A stretch of DNA of 64,000 nt from Hyphomicrobiales bacterium (GCA_900472175.1 UCHD01000009.1:62001-126000), one strand, 5' to 3'. Shown: positions 39,589 to 51,246, counted from the stretch's first letter. A program made the numbers and translations. The notes: a model not told the origin generated them from the sequence alone.

Positions 39589-41793
39589 ATGACTGAAGAT
39601 TCGACCGATTTGTTTGACGACCTGTTCGCCCGCCGCGTCGTGCCCGTTCTGGTGCCGATGCCCGCCCCGAAACCATACTCCTATGCGGTGCCGGAGGGAA
39701 TGGCTGTCGAGCCCGGATCGATCGTCCAGGTGCCACTCGGCCCGCGCCAGGTCGTGGGCGTCGTCTGGGACGGCGTCGACGATGGCAGCGTCGATCCAAA
39801 GAAATTGAAGCAGATCACCCAGGTCTTTGATTGCCCGCCTTTGGCAAGGGATATGCGGACCTTTCTCGATTGGGTTGCGACTTATACCGTCTCGCCGCCC
39901 GGGCTGGTTGCCCGCATGGCGCTGCGCGCACCAGCGGCGTTTGATCCCGAGCCGATGGTCGAAGGACTACGGCTGACAGATGCGCGTCCGGAGCGGATGA
40001 CATCGGCGCGCGAACGTGTGATCGCCACGGCCGATAACGGATTTACCTGGACGCGGTCAGGATTGGCGCATGCTGCGGGAACCTCATCAAGTGTTATCGA
40101 CGGGCTGACAGCGCAAGGCGTGTTCGAAACGGTGTTCATGCCGCCACCGCCGGTGGTGGCCTTGCCCGATCCCGATTATGTCGAGCACCGGCTCGAAGGG
40201 CCGCAGAAGCAGGCAGCGCTCGATCTGCTCGAAAGCGTCGATGCCGGCGGTTTTTCCGTGTCGCTGATCGATGGCATTACCGGCTCCGGCAAGACCGAGG
40301 TCTATTTCGAGGCGATCGCCGCAACCTTGAAGGCGGGAAAGCAGGTGCTGATCCTGTTGCCGGAAATTGCGCTCACGGCAAGTTTTCTCGAGCGTTTCCA
40401 GGATCGGTTCGGCTCGAAGCCGGCCGAATGGCATTCGGACCTTGCGCCGCGCACCCGTGAAAAGGTCTGGCGGCAGGTGACGGAGGGTGGCGTACGGGTC
40501 GTCGCCGGCGCCCGCTCGGCGCTGTTCCTGCCATTCGAAAATCTCGGCCTCATTATCGTGGATGAAGAACACGACCCGGCCTACAAGCAGGAAGATCGTG
40601 TCTTCTATAATGCGCGTGACATGGCGGTGGTGCGTGCCCGGATCGGTGAGTTCCCGATCGTGCTGGTGTCGGCAACGCCTTCGGTTGAAAGCCGGGTCAA
40701 CGGCGATCTTGGCCGCTACAATCCCATCCACCTGCCCACCCGGTTTGGCGATGCGGCGCTGCCGGATCTCGGCCTCGTCGACATGCGCAAACATCCGCCG
40801 GAGCGCGGCGGCTTCCTTTCGCCGGTGATGCTGCGCTATATCGGCAAGGCGGTGGAGCGCGGCGAACAGGCGCTGCTGTTTCTCAACCGGCGGGGCTATG
40901 CGCCGCTGACGCTCTGCCGTGTGTGCGGCCACCGGTTCCAGTGCCCAGATTGCTCCAGCTGGCTGGTCGAGCACCGGTTTCGCGGCCAGATCCAATGCCA
41001 TCATTGCGGCTATGCGCAAAAGACACCGGAGAGCTGCCCGGAATGCGGCACGTTCGATCATCTGGTCGCCTGCGGCCCAGGCGTCGAGCGGATCGCCGAA
41101 GAGGTCGACCGGCATTTTCCCGATGCCCGCACCATCGTGCTTTCGTCCGACCTGATGGGCGTCAAGCGCCTGCGGCTGGAACTCGAAGCCATCGCCAAGG
41201 GTGAGGCGGATATTGTCGTCGGCACGCAGCTGGTCGCCAAGGGGCATAATTTTCCGATGATGACTTTCGTCGGCATTGTCGATGCCGATATCGGCCTCGC
41301 CAATGGTGATCCGCGCGCCGCTGAGCGGACATTCCAGCTTTTGAGCCAGGTGACGGGCCGCGCGGGGCGAACCGGCCTGAAATCGCTCGGCCTGCTGCAG
41401 ACCTACCAGCCGCAGCACCCGGTGATGCAGGCGATCGTCTCGGGCGATTCGGATGCCTTCTACGAGCGTGAGATCAGCGAGCGGGAAAAGGCGCTTCTGC
41501 CGCCGTTCGGGCGTCTTGCCTCGATCATCGTCTCTGCCGATACCCGCGCCGACGCCGAAGGGCATGCGCGCGGCCTGCGGCAGGCGGCACCCAAGGTCAG
41601 CGGCATTACCATTTTAGGCCCAGCCGAGGCGCCGCTGGCGCTGATCCGCGGGCGGCATCGGTTCCGGCTTCTGGTGCACGGCCGCCGCAACAGCGACATG
41701 CAGGTTTTTGTGAAAACGATGATGGCCAATGGGCCAAAGCTGCGCGGCTCGGTCAGTGTTCAGCTGGATATCGATCCGCAGAGTTTTCTTTGA
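39589..41793 (+). CDS. priA: Primosomal protein N' (replication restart helicase PriA)
   Basis: A DEAD-like 3'-5' helicase that reloads the replisome at stalled forks. The 734-residue protein has the N-terminal 3'-binding domain (FARRVVPVLVPMPAPKPY), Walker A GITGSGKTEVYF near residue 233 and the DEEH box in IIVDEEHD. The cysteine-rich insertion (CRVCGHRFQCPDC, CHHCGYAQ, CPECG) coordinates two zincs. Complete and of usual length. Monocistronic, divergent from the transaldolase gene. Confidence 0.96.
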   Translation: MTEDSTDLFDDLFARRVVPVLVPMPAPKPYSYAVPEGMAVEPGSIVQVPLGPRQVVGVVWDGVDDGSVDPKKLKQITQVFDCPPLARDMRTFLDWVATYTVSPPGLVARMALRAPAAFDPEPMVEGLRLTDARPERMTSARERVIATADNGFTWTRSGLAHAAGTSSSVIDGLTAQGVFETVFMPPPPVVALPDPDYVEHRLEGPQKQAALDLLESVDAGGFSVSLIDGITGSGKTEVYFEAIAATLKAGKQVLILLPEIALTASFLERFQDRFGSKPAEWHSDLAPRTREKVWRQVTEGGVRVVAGARSALFLPFENLGLIIVDEEHDPAYKQEDRVFYNARDMAVVRARIGEFPIVLVSATPSVESRVNGDLGRYNPIHLPTRFGDAALPDLGLVDMRKHPPERGGFLSPVMLRYIGKAVERGEQALLFLNRRGYAPLTLCRVCGHRFQCPDCSSWLVEHRFRGQIQCHHCGYAQKTPESCPECGTFDHLVACGPGVERIAEEVDRHFPDARTIVLSSDLMGVKRLRLELEAIAKGEADIVVGTQLVAKGHNFPMMTFVGIVDADIGLANGDPRAAERTFQLLSQVTGRAGRTGLKSLGLLQTYQPQHPVMQAIVSGDSDAFYEREISEREKALLPPFGRLASIIVSADTRADAEGHARGLRQAAPKVSGITILGPAEAPLALIRGRHRFRLLVHGRRNSDMQVFVKTMMANGPKLRGSVSVQLDIDPQSFL

Positions 41794-41879
41794 ACAACAG
41801 CGGGAATTCGTTCTCGGCGGCGATTCCCTTTCGCCAGGACTTGGGCTAGATCAGGGACGTCAGGCTGAAGGGGCGCACT

Positions 41880-42266
41880 ATGGAGTTCTACATTCCAACC
41901 GAAACGGGAGAATTCCTGGCGTTTTGCGCAGCCGTTGTCACATCGCTGCTCGGGCTTATCTTCCTGTTTGCGCCGGGCATCGCTTTTCGGGCGCTGGGGA
42001 TCGATCTGCGTGAAGGCCGGCGCGGCGGGTATGCCGAGGCGCGTTCAACGATGGGTGGCTTTCATCTTGGTCTTGGCATTGCAGCGCTGCTGCTCGCCCA
42101 GCCGATGGTCTATCTGGCGCTGGGTGCCGCGTTTGCACTTGCAGCATTCGGACGCATCCTGTCGATGCTGTCGGACAGTGGCAATACGGTTGTGAACTGG
42201 TTGTATTTGATCGTCCAGATCGTGCTCTCGGCGTTGCCCTTGGCTTATGTCTTTGGTTTTATCTAA
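41880..42266 (+). CDS. Small four-helix membrane protein (DUF4345-like)
   Basis: A 128-residue protein with four hydrophobic helices at about residues 13-35, 60-78, 80-97 and 105-126. The loop GRRGGYAEARSTMGGFHLGLG between helices 1 and 2 resembles the conserved part of DUF4345 membrane proteins, a tentative match. Function unknown. It stands between priA and the atp operon. Confidence 0.72.
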   Translation: MEFYIPTETGEFLAFCAAVVTSLLGLIFLFAPGIAFRALGIDLREGRRGGYAEARSTMGGFHLGLGIAALLLAQPMVYLALGAAFALAAFGRILSMLSDSGNTVVNWLYLIVQIVLSALPLAYVFGFI

Positions 42267-42527
42267 ACCCCGGCCAGCAAGGGCCTACGACCAGCCTCGT
42301 CAGCTCATACCCCATTTTTGTCAAAATTTGGCCAAACCGGCACGAACTATGCGCATTCGTGCGGTTCGCGTGTTGCGAGTCCAGATATCCTATGCTAGAC
42401 GAACCGCGACTTGTGGGGGGCACAGGCCGCCCGGTCTGTGCATCCTTTAAAATATAGCAGCAAATTCAAAGTGTTGGGTTTACGGTTCTCCGCAGACATC
42501 GCCCTTGAATTAAAATAAGAGAAGCTT

Positions 42528-43094
42528 GTGCCCGTGGCAGACACATCCCAGCTTATTTCCGGTGTTGCAGAAAGGTACGCGTCTTCGCTTTTCGATCTCG
42601 CATTGGAAGCGGGTTCGGTGGAGAGCGTAGCGGCGGATCTGGACAAGTTCCAGTCGTTGGTCAACGAGAGCGCTGATCTGAAGCGCCTTATTGTCAGCCC
42701 GATCTTTTCTGCCGACGACCAGTTCAAGGCCATTTCCGCGATCATCGCGAAGGCCGGAATTTCGGGTCTGGTCGGTAACTTCCTGAAGGTGGTTGCACGC
42801 AATCGCCGCCTGTTCGCGGTGCCTGGCATCGTCAAGTCCTATCGCGAAACTGCTGCCCGTCATCGTGGCGAAGTTTCTGCTGACGTGACTTCGGCGCATG
42901 CTCTGACGGCAGCGCAGCAGACTGAATTGAAGGCGGCGCTCAAGGGCGTCACCGGCAAAGACGTGACGCTCAACGTCACGGTTGAACCCTCTATTCTCGG
43001 TGGTCTGATCGTCAAGGTCGGGTCCCGCCAGATTGACACTTCCCTTCGCACAAAGCTTTCTAGCCTTAAGCTTGCACTGAAAGAGGTCGGCTGA
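42528..43094 (+). CDS. atpH: ATP synthase F1 delta subunit
   Basis: Joins the F1 head to the peripheral stalk of ATP synthase. The 188-residue protein has the typical start ([19 protein letters not shown]) and the C-terminal signature [21 protein letters not shown]. The start is GTG at 42528 (MPVADTSQ); a second GTG at 42534 is possible. Its stop TGA overlaps the atpA ATG. First gene of atpHAGDC; the F0 genes are not in this window. Confidence 0.96.
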   Translation: MPVADTSQLISGVAERYASSLFDLALEAGSVESVAADLDKFQSLVNESADLKRLIVSPIFSADDQFKAISAIIAKAGISGLVGNFLKVVARNRRLFAVPGIVKSYRETAARHRGEVSADVTSAHALTAAQQTELKAALKGVTGKDVTLNVTVEPSILGGLIVKVGSRQIDTSLRTKLSSLKLALKEVG

Positions 43095-44623
43095 TGGATA
43101 TCCGCGCCGCGGAAATTTCCGCAATTCTTAAAGATCAAATCAAAAACTTTGGCCAGGAGGCAGAAGTCTCCGAGGTTGGCCAGGTGCTTTCCGTCGGTGA
43201 CGGTATTGCCCGCGTCTACGGTCTGGACAATGTCCAGGCAGGTGAGATGGTCGAATTCCCGGGTGGAATTCGCGGCATGGCGCTGAACCTTGAAGCCGAC
43301 AATGTCGGTGTGGTTATCTTCGGTGCCGACCGTGGCATCAAGGAAGGTGACACTGTCAAGCGGACCGGCGCAATCGTCGACGTTCCGGTCGGTCCGGAGC
43401 TGCTCGGCCGCGTCGTTGACGCGCTCGGCAACCCGATCGACGGCAAGGGCCCGATCAATGCCAAGCAGCGCTCGCGCGTTGACGTCAAGGCCCCGGGCAT
43501 CATCCCGCGCAAGTCGGTTCATGAGCCGATGTCGACAGGCCTCAAGGCCATCGACGCTCTGATCCCGGTCGGCCGCGGCCAGCGCGAGCTAGTCATCGGT
43601 GACCGTCAGACCGGCAAGACCGCGATCATTCTCGACACGATCCTCAACCAGAAGGCCATTCACGACAATGGCCCGGATGCTGAAAAGCTGTATTGCGTCT
43701 ACGTCGCTATCGGCCAGAAGCGTTCGACGGTTGCACAGTTCGTCAAGGTGCTCGAAGAGCGCGGCGCACTGAAGTACTCGATCATCATCGCCGCAACTGC
43801 ATCCGACCCGGCTCCGATGCAGTATCTCGCACCGTTCGCTGGTGCTGCCATGGGCGAATACTTCCGCGACAACGGCATGCATGCGCTGATCGGTTATGAC
43901 GACCTTTCGAAGCAGGCCGTTGCTTACCGCCAGATGTCTCTGCTTCTGCGTCGTCCTCCGGGCCGCGAAGCCTATCCGGGCGACGTTTTCTACCTGCATT
44001 CGCGTCTGCTTGAGCGCGCTGCAAAGCTTTCTGACGAGATGGGTGCTGGTTCGCTGACGGCTCTGCCGGTCATCGAAACCCAGGGTAACGACGTTTCGGC
44101 GTTCATCCCGACCAACGTGATCTCGATCACCGACGGCCAGATCTTCCTTGAAACGGACCTGTTCTACCAGGGTATCCGCCCGGCGGTTAACGTCGGTCTG
44201 TCGGTTTCCCGCGTTGGTTCGGCCGCTCAGATCAAGGCGATGAAGCAGGTTGCCGGCTCGATCAAGGGTGAACTCGCCCAGTATCGCGAAATGGCAGCGT
44301 TTGCCCAGTTCGGTTCCGACCTCGACGCCGCAACGCAGCGCCTGTTGAACCGTGGTGCGCGGCTGACCGAACTCCTGAAGCAGCCGCAGTTCTCGCCGTT
44401 GAAGACGGAAGAGCAGGTCGCGGTCATCTTCGCTGGCGTGAACGGTTACCTCGACAAGATCGCCGTCAACAAGGTTGGCGCGTTCGAGCAGGGTCTGCTG
44501 TCGTACATGCGTTCCGAAGGCAAGGACATTCTTGAAGCTATCCGCAAGGACAAGGCAATCAGCGACGACGTCAAGGGCAAGCTCAAGGCTGCCATCGACA
44601 CGTTTGCGAAATCCTTCGCCTGA
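43094..44623 (+). CDS. atpA: ATP synthase F1 alpha subunit
   Basis: The non-catalytic nucleotide-binding subunit of F1. The 509-residue protein begins [16 protein letters not shown], with Walker [10 protein letters not shown] near residue 170. The F1 alpha signature [13 protein letters not shown] lies near 363-375. It overlaps atpH by one base at the ATGA and is followed by atpG after 28 bases. Confidence 0.98.
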   Translation: MDIRAAEISAILKDQIKNFGQEAEVSEVGQVLSVGDGIARVYGLDNVQAGEMVEFPGGIRGMALNLEADNVGVVIFGADRGIKEGDTVKRTGAIVDVPVGPELLGRVVDALGNPIDGKGPINAKQRSRVDVKAPGIIPRKSVHEPMSTGLKAIDALIPVGRGQRELVIGDRQTGKTAIILDTILNQKAIHDNGPDAEKLYCVYVAIGQKRSTVAQFVKVLEERGALKYSIIIAATASDPAPMQYLAPFAGAAMGEYFRDNGMHALIGYDDLSKQAVAYRQMSLLLRRPPGREAYPGDVFYLHSRLLERAAKLSDEMGAGSLTALPVIETQGNDVSAFIPTNVISITDGQIFLETDLFYQGIRPAVNVGLSVSRVGSAAQIKAMKQVAGSIKGELAQYREMAAFAQFGSDLDAATQRLLNRGARLTELLKQPQFSPLKTEEQVAVIFAGVNGYLDKIAVNKVGAFEQGLLSYMRSEGKDILEAIRKDKAISDDVKGKLKAAIDTFAKSFA

Positions 44624-44651
44624 TCGGGTACCATTTAGGACGGATTAACGG

Positions 44652-45533
44652 ATGCCTTCACTAAAGGATCTGAAAAACAGGATCGCCTCCGTCAAGGCGA
44701 CGCAGAAGATCACCAAGGCGATGAAAATGGTCGCCGCGGCGAAGCTTCGGCGTGCGCAGGAGGCGGCCGAGGCCGCACGGCCTTACTCGCAACGGATGAG
44801 CGCTGTTCTTTCGAACATCGCCGCCGCTGTCGGTTCGGATGATAGTGCACCTCGCCTGATGACCGGCAACGGTCAGAACCAGACGCATCTGCTCGTGGTC
44901 TGCACGGCGGAACGCGGCCTCTGCGGTGGTTTCAACTCGCAGATTGCCCGCTTTGCCCGTGACCACGTGCGCAAGCTGCTTGCTGAAGGCAAGACGGTGA
45001 AGATCGTCTGCGTCGGCAAGAAGGGCTTCGATATCCTGCGCCGCGAATTCGCATCGCTGATCATCGACCGTGTCGACCTGCGTGAAGTCAAGAAGATCGG
45101 CTTTGAAAATGCCGACCAGATTGGCAAGAAGATCATCAGCCTGTTCGAAAAGAACGAGTTTGATGTCTGCACGCTGTTCTATTCGGAATTCAAGTCGGTC
45201 ATCTCGCAGGTTCCGACCGCCCTTCAGCTGATCCCGGCTGCCGTTCCGGCAGGCGCGGAACAGACGGACGCAGCGGCTGCGATCTACGAATACGAGCCAG
45301 ATGCGGGCGAGATCCTCAACGATCTTATTCCGCGCAACATTTCGGTGCAGGTTTTCCGGGCTTTGCTCGAAAATGTTGCGGGTGAAATGGGTGCCAAAAT
45401 GAGCGCGATGGACAACGCCACGCGCAATGCCGGTGACATGATCAACAAGCTGACGTTGTCCTACAACCGTCAGCGCCAGGCTCAGATCACCAAGGAACTC
45501 ATTGAAATCATTTCGGGCGCGGAAGCGCTCTAA
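44652..45533 (+). CDS. atpG: ATP synthase F1 gamma subunit
   Basis: The rotating central shaft of F1. The 293-residue protein begins [27 protein letters not shown] as usual (only the first part needed: [10 protein letters not shown]). It ends with the conserved helix [20 protein letters not shown] near the C-terminus. TTAGGACGGATTAACGG precedes the ATG. It sits between atpA and atpD in the operon. Confidence 0.97.
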   Translation: MPSLKDLKNRIASVKATQKITKAMKMVAAAKLRRAQEAAEAARPYSQRMSAVLSNIAAAVGSDDSAPRLMTGNGQNQTHLLVVCTAERGLCGGFNSQIARFARDHVRKLLAEGKTVKIVCVGKKGFDILRREFASLIIDRVDLREVKKIGFENADQIGKKIISLFEKNEFDVCTLFYSEFKSVISQVPTALQLIPAAVPAGAEQTDAAAAIYEYEPDAGEILNDLIPRNISVQVFRALLENVAGEMGAKMSAMDNATRNAGDMINKLTLSYNRQRQAQITKELIEIISGAEAL

Positions 45534-47120
<1,587 letters not shown>

Positions 47121-47127
47121 TGACTTT

Positions 47128-47158
47128 CGATCGGGGCGCTTCATTGGCGCCCTGATCG
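47128..47158 (+). other. Hairpin in the atpD-atpC gap
   Basis: CGATCGGGGCGC (47128-47139) and GCGCCCTGATCG (47147-47158) pair over 12 bp with one G-U, around a 7-base loop. No T-run follows. It lies seven bases after the atpD stop. Confidence 0.6.
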
Positions 47159-47249
47159 TCACTCGCTGTGGCTGGCAGGTGTCCGGCCGCGCCGAACGGG
47201 ATTTTCTGCCGGGGTTTCTCGCCGGTAGCGCCAAAAGAAGCGAATGATC

Positions 47250-47657
47250 ATGGCTGATTTCAATTTCGAACTCGTCTCCCCGGAGCGCCTGCTGCTTTCC
47301 GAGCGCGTCAGCGAAGTCGTTCTTCCGGCAACGGAAGGCGAAATGACCGTGATGGCCAATCATGCGCCTGTCATGACGACGATCAAGCCAGGTATCGTCA
47401 GCGTCAAGGCCGTTGACGGCACAGTAACACGCTACGTCGTGTTCGGCGGTTTCGCCGATATCCTGCCGACCGGCTGCACGTTGCTTGCCGAATCGGCTGT
47501 TCCTGTCAGCGAAATGGATGCCAACCTGATCGCGAAGCGCATTGATGCGACGAAGTCGGAGCTGGATGCCAATTCGCACAGCGACGAGCACAAGACCCGC
47601 CTTGAAAGTTTCCTCGCAGAGCTGACACAGCTCAACGAGATCGTCGTTGCGGCCTGA
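47250..47657 (+). CDS. atpC: ATP synthase F1 epsilon subunit
   Basis: Regulates F1 rotation and links gamma to the c ring. The 135-residue protein begins MADFNFELVSPERLL, with the conserved LPATEGEMTVMANHAPVMT in the beta-sandwich. A helical C-terminal arm contains LESFLAELTQLNEI. I choose ATG 47250, nine bases after AGAAG; ATG 47244 would add Met-Ile. The 129-base gap after atpD is the largest in the operon and carries a hairpin. Confidence 0.95.
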   Translation: MADFNFELVSPERLLLSERVSEVVLPATEGEMTVMANHAPVMTTIKPGIVSVKAVDGTVTRYVVFGGFADILPTGCTLLAESAVPVSEMDANLIAKRIDATKSELDANSHSDEHKTRLESFLAELTQLNEIVVAA

Positions 47658-47681
47658 GAGGGTTGAAGACGTCACTTTCCG

Positions 47682-47706
47682 AACCCCGCTCCGGCGGGGT
47701 TTTTTA
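47682..47706 (+). terminator. Rho-independent terminator of the atp operon
   Basis: A perfect 8-bp stem AACCCCGC / GCGGGGTT with loop TCCG is followed by a run of T (47700-47706). It lies 25 bases after atpC. Confidence 0.93.
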
Positions 47707-47894
47707 TTGGCTGAATTTTACTTGATATCTTTGCTTGAAGGGTCTTGCGGCTTGGTGCCATCGCGTTAACGCTTTGATTTTATGAAGGCTCGAACCGGTT
47801 AGTGGGTTCATTTGCCCCGGTTTTGCGTTAGGCTGTGTGAGACGTAGGCAGTTTCGAACGTTTCGAACAATCAGGTTCGGCAAGAGACAAGAGG

Positions 47895-49328
47895 ATGCGC
47901 ATGTCTTCGAAGATCGTGCCGGTCATCATGGCCGGTGGCAAGGGTACCCGGCTATGGCCATTGTCACGCTCGGCGGCGCCGAAGCAGTTTCTCCAGTTCC
48001 TTGGCGACCAATCGCTGTTCCAGAAGACGCTGGAGCGGGTTTCCGATCAGGCGCGGTACACACCGGCGGTGATCGTCACCAATGCCGAATTCCGCTTCAT
48101 CGTCGCAGAGCAGGCGCGGGCGCTTGAGGCGCCGCTATCGGGCATCCTTTTGGAGCCGGTGGCGCGCAACACCGCTCCCGCGCTTGCGGCGGCTGCCTTC
48201 GTCGTCTTGCGCGACCATGGCGATGACGCCATCATGCAGGTGCTGGCCTCCGATCATGAGATCGATGCTGGTGCGCACTATTTCGATTGCATCCGCATTG
48301 CGCAGGAGACGGCACAGGCCGGCAAGCTGGTGACCTTCGGTATCAAGCCGACGGAACCTGCGACCGGCTACGGCTATATCGAAATGGGCGATGATCTCGG
48401 AACGGGTGCAAAAACCGTTGCCCGCTTTGTTGAAAAGCCGGATCAGGCGCGTGCCGAGGGGTTGCTGGCAAGCGGCCGCTACCTGTGGAACTCGGGAATG
48501 TTCATGCTGCCCGTTGGGCAGTTTCTGGCGGAAATCCTGCGCTATGCGCCTGCCGTCTACGATGCGGCGCAGCGGTCAATCCAGGGCGCCGAGCGCGACC
48601 TCGACTTCGACCGGCTGGACGAGGCCGCCTTTTCGCAGGCGCCGAATATCTCGGTCGATTACGCGGTGTTCGAGAATACGCCGCATGCGGCCGTTGTGCC
48701 GTCCTCCTTCAGCTGGTCTGATCTCGGCAGCTGGGACAGCGTCTGGGCGATCGGCGACAAGGACGCGGACGGCAATGTCGTCGGGCAGAAGGCAACCGTG
48801 TCGAATACGCGCAATTCCCTCGTTCTGTCGCGGGACATCCATCTTGCGGTACAGGGGCTGGATGATATCGCCGTCATCGCCAGCGAGGATGCCGTCTATG
48901 TCGGACGCATGGAAGACAGCCAAAACGTCGGCGAGATCGTCAAGCAACTGGCCCGGTCGGCAAAGACAAAAGGGCTGACGGAAAACCATCCGACATCCTA
49001 CCGGCCCTGGGGGGCCGTGGCTTCGGTGCTGAGCGGCGAGCGTTTCGAGGTCAAGCGGCTGCATGTGACACCCGGCCGCAAGATCTCGCTGCAGAAGCAT
49101 CATCATCGCTCCGAGCACTGGATCGTCGTACGCGGCACGGCGGAGATTACGATCGATGGCGAGACACGGCTGCTGCACGAAAACGAGTCAGTTTACATCC
49201 CGCAAGGTGTGGTTCACCGGCTGACCAATCCGGGCAAGATTCCGCTGGAGTTGATTGAGGTGCAGACCGGATCCTATCTCGAGGATGACGATATCATCCG
49301 GCTGGATGACGAGTTCGGGCGGACGTAG
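47895..49328 (+). CDS. Mannose-1-phosphate guanylyltransferase / mannose-6-phosphate isomerase
   Basis: Makes GDP-mannose for surface polysaccharides. In the 477-residue bifunctional protein, the N-terminal pyrophosphorylase has MAGGKGTRLWPLSRSAAPKQ near residues 12-31 and FVEKP near 170. The C-terminal type II isomerase is a cupin with HVTPGRKISLQKHHH near 390-404. The start is ATG 47895; ATG 47901 (MSSKIVPV) is equally possible. Related genes are named manC, cpsB or algA. No polysaccharide cluster surrounds it. Confidence 0.94.
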   Translation: MRMSSKIVPVIMAGGKGTRLWPLSRSAAPKQFLQFLGDQSLFQKTLERVSDQARYTPAVIVTNAEFRFIVAEQARALEAPLSGILLEPVARNTAPALAAAAFVVLRDHGDDAIMQVLASDHEIDAGAHYFDCIRIAQETAQAGKLVTFGIKPTEPATGYGYIEMGDDLGTGAKTVARFVEKPDQARAEGLLASGRYLWNSGMFMLPVGQFLAEILRYAPAVYDAAQRSIQGAERDLDFDRLDEAAFSQAPNISVDYAVFENTPHAAVVPSSFSWSDLGSWDSVWAIGDKDADGNVVGQKATVSNTRNSLVLSRDIHLAVQGLDDIAVIASEDAVYVGRMEDSQNVGEIVKQLARSAKTKGLTENHPTSYRPWGAVASVLSGERFEVKRLHVTPGRKISLQKHHHRSEHWIVVRGTAEITIDGETRLLHENESVYIPQGVVHRLTNPGKIPLELIEVQTGSYLEDDDIIRLDDEFGRT

Positions 49329-49366
49329 ATCGGGCTGCGTTATGAATTTGCGCTGAAAAGCAGACA

Positions 49367-49408
49367 TAAAAACGCCCGGGATCGAAAAATCCCGGGCGTT
49401 GCGGTTTT
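49367..49408. terminator. Bidirectional rho-independent terminator
   Basis: A perfect 12-bp stem AACGCCCGGGAT / ATCCCGGGCGTT (49371-49382, 49389-49400) with a CGAAAA loop lies between two convergent genes. T-rich tails follow on both strands (GCGGTTTTG on plus, TTTTATG on minus). Confidence 0.9.
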
Positions 49409-49430
49409 GAAGTCTTTTTATCCCCGCAGT

Positions 49431-50534
49431 TCAGCCGGCCATTTTGTCGGCATAGGCGCGCTGTTCGTAGTGATGACCGAAGCGGCTCTTCAAGAAGGCG
49501 TCGAGGCCGATTTCTTCCTGGCGGATGAAGCCCTTGGTGGGCAGTTCGCCCTTGGCCAACATGTCGAGAACAGCGCAGATGCTGGTGGCCGTGGTGATCT
49601 GGATGGCGCTCATCATGCGGCCGGCGACGACGGCGCTGTAGACCTTGTTGGCGTAGGTTTCCTGCACCAAGCGGCCTTCCTTGCGGCCGGAAACCGTGAC
49701 GAAGATGATGACGACGTCCTGCATGGTCGACGGCAGCGAGTTTTCGAAGATGTCCTTCAGGACTTCGCGGCGATGGCGCAGGCCGAGGTCGTTGAGCAGC
49801 GCCTTCATGATCGCGGCATGGCCGGGATAACGGATGGTGCGGTAGTTCAGCGTGCGGACCTTGCCCTTCAGCGTTTCGCAGAGCGTGCCGAGGCCGCCCG
49901 ATGTGTTGAAGGCTTCATAGGTGACACCGTCGAGCGAGAATTCTTCGCGCTCTTCGAGCGCCGGTACCGTGATCAGCTGGCCTTCGACGATGGCTTCGCA
50001 GGGTTCAATATATTCGTTGATGACGCCGTCGGTGCTCCAGGTCAGGTTATAGTTCAGAGCGTTGGACGGATACTGCGGCAGGGCGCCGACGCGCATGCGG
50101 ACGCTGTCGAGCGTGTCGAAGCGGCTGGCAAGGTCGTTGGCAACGATGGAGATGAAGCCCGGTGCGAGGCCGCACTGCGGAATGAAGGCGGTGTTGGCCT
50201 TTTCGGCAATTTCCTTGACCTGGCGGGTGGATTCGACGTCTTCTGTCAGGTCGAGATAGTGGACGCCGGCCTGGGAAGCGGCTTCGGCAATCGCAATCGT
50301 CAGATGGAACGGGGCAGCGCTGAGGACGGCAAACTTGCCGGTCAGCAGCTTGACCATGGCGGCGCTGTCGGAAATGTCGATTTCCGTGACCGAAATGGCG
50401 TCGTGCTTTTCGATCAGGGCGAGCTGCTCGGCGCTGCGGTCGGCCAATGTCACCTGATAATCGCCGGAATGGGCGAGAAGGCGGGCAATGGTCGAGCCGA
50501 TCTTGCCGGCGCCGATGACAACGATGTTTTTCAT
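49431..50534 (-). CDS. Saccharopine dehydrogenase family protein
   Basis: A 367-residue NAD(P)-dependent oxidoreductase. The N-terminal Rossmann motif is VIGAGKIGSTIARLL, then AAPFHLTIAIAEAA, and a central sheet domain contains ALPQYPSNALNYNLTWSTDG. The family covers lysine degradation (saccharopine or lysine 6-dehydrogenase) and polyamine synthesis (carboxynorspermidine synthase). Lysine use is favoured because an Lrp/AsnC regulator gene is divergent, but this is inference. I start at ATG 50534 (MKNIVVIGAGK), with TAAG just upstream. Confidence 0.87.
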   Translation of the reverse strand: MKNIVVIGAGKIGSTIARLLAHSGDYQVTLADRSAEQLALIEKHDAISVTEIDISDSAAMVKLLTGKFAVLSAAPFHLTIAIAEAASQAGVHYLDLTEDVESTRQVKEIAEKANTAFIPQCGLAPGFISIVANDLASRFDTLDSVRMRVGALPQYPSNALNYNLTWSTDGVINEYIEPCEAIVEGQLITVPALEEREEFSLDGVTYEAFNTSGGLGTLCETLKGKVRTLNYRTIRYPGHAAIMKALLNDLGLRHRREVLKDIFENSLPSTMQDVVIIFVTVSGRKEGRLVQETYANKVYSAVVAGRMMSAIQITTATSICAVLDMLAKGELPTKGFIRQEEIGLDAFLKSRFGHHYEQRAYADKMAG

Positions 50535-50614
50535 AGTAAGTTCCCCGAATGAGTCTGTCTGTGGCGTCATTGTCCGCTTTCCGATGGTTGATATGAAGCG
50601 CTGATCTGATAAAA

Positions 50615-50644
50615 ATGCCGATCAATAATCGGCATAATGCCGAT
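50615..50644. promoter_or_regulatory. Probable Lrp/AsnC operator: three repeated half-sites
   Basis: ATGCCGAT (50615-50622), CAATA, ATCGGCAT (50628-50635) is a perfect 8-bp inverted repeat. A third copy, ATGCCGAT, follows at 50637-50644. It lies in the 123-base gap between the dehydrogenase and the regulator genes, so could control both. Confidence 0.65.
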
Positions 50645-50657
50645 ATGGATGATCGAT

Positions 50658-51089
50658 ATGACGTTAGCGGATAAAGACCGGCAGCTTCTGGCCATTCTCA
50701 GCGAAAATGCCCGCATGCCGACGGCGCTTCTGGCGCGGAAACTCGGTCTTTCACGCACCACGGTACAGGCAAAGCTCGAGCGGCTGGAGCGGGATGGCAT
50801 CATTGCCGGTTATGGCGTGCGCTTGTCGGATGATTTTGAAAAAGGACTGGTCAAGGCGCATGTGCTGATCACGCTTGCCGCCAAGGCGCTGGGTCGGGTG
50901 ACGCAGGACCTGCACGATATCGAGGATGTGCGCACGCTGCATTCGGTCAGCGGCAGTTTCGACCTGATCGCCATCGTGGCTGCGTCATCGATCAGCGAGC
51001 TGGATCTGGTGATCGACCGGATCGGCGAGATCGACGGGGTGGAAAAGACGCTGTCGTCGATTATTCTGTCGACGCGGATCAACCGGTAG
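50658..51089 (+). CDS. Lrp/AsnC family transcriptional regulator
   Basis: A 143-residue regulator with an N-terminal winged helix-turn-helix (about residues 3-52, including ARKLGLSRTTVQAKLERLE) and a C-terminal RAM ligand-binding domain (about 65-140). Effectors of the family are amino acids such as lysine or leucine. I start at ATG 50658 (MTLADKDRQLL), because ATG 50637 would place the operator half-site inside the gene; ATG 50649 is also in frame. It probably controls itself and the divergent saccharopine-dehydrogenase-like gene. Confidence 0.9.
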   Translation: MTLADKDRQLLAILSENARMPTALLARKLGLSRTTVQAKLERLERDGIIAGYGVRLSDDFEKGLVKAHVLITLAAKALGRVTQDLHDIEDVRTLHSVSGSFDLIAIVAASSISELDLVIDRIGEIDGVEKTLSSIILSTRINR

Positions 51090-51117
51090 TCATTCAGTCA
51101 GTGAAGAGCGTCTGCGG

Positions 51118-51230
51118 CCCCCTCACCCTAACCCTCTCCCCGCTTGCGGGGAGAGGGGATGATAGAGGTTGCTGCTAGTTCCCTTCTCCCCGTTTACGGG
51201 GAGAAGGTGCCCGACAGGGCGGATGAGGGG
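51118..51230. repeat. Dispersed intergenic palindromic repeats, copy 4 (tandem pair)
   Basis: Two hairpin units, CTCTCCCCGCTTGCGGGGAGAG and CTTCTCCCCGTTTACGGGGAGAAG, are bounded by CCCCCTCACC on the left and GGATGAGGGG on the right. They occupy most of the gap between the Lrp gene and the transporter gene, both of whose stops face this gap. Confidence 0.8.
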
Positions 51231-51246
51231 CGACCCAAGCGCGTCC

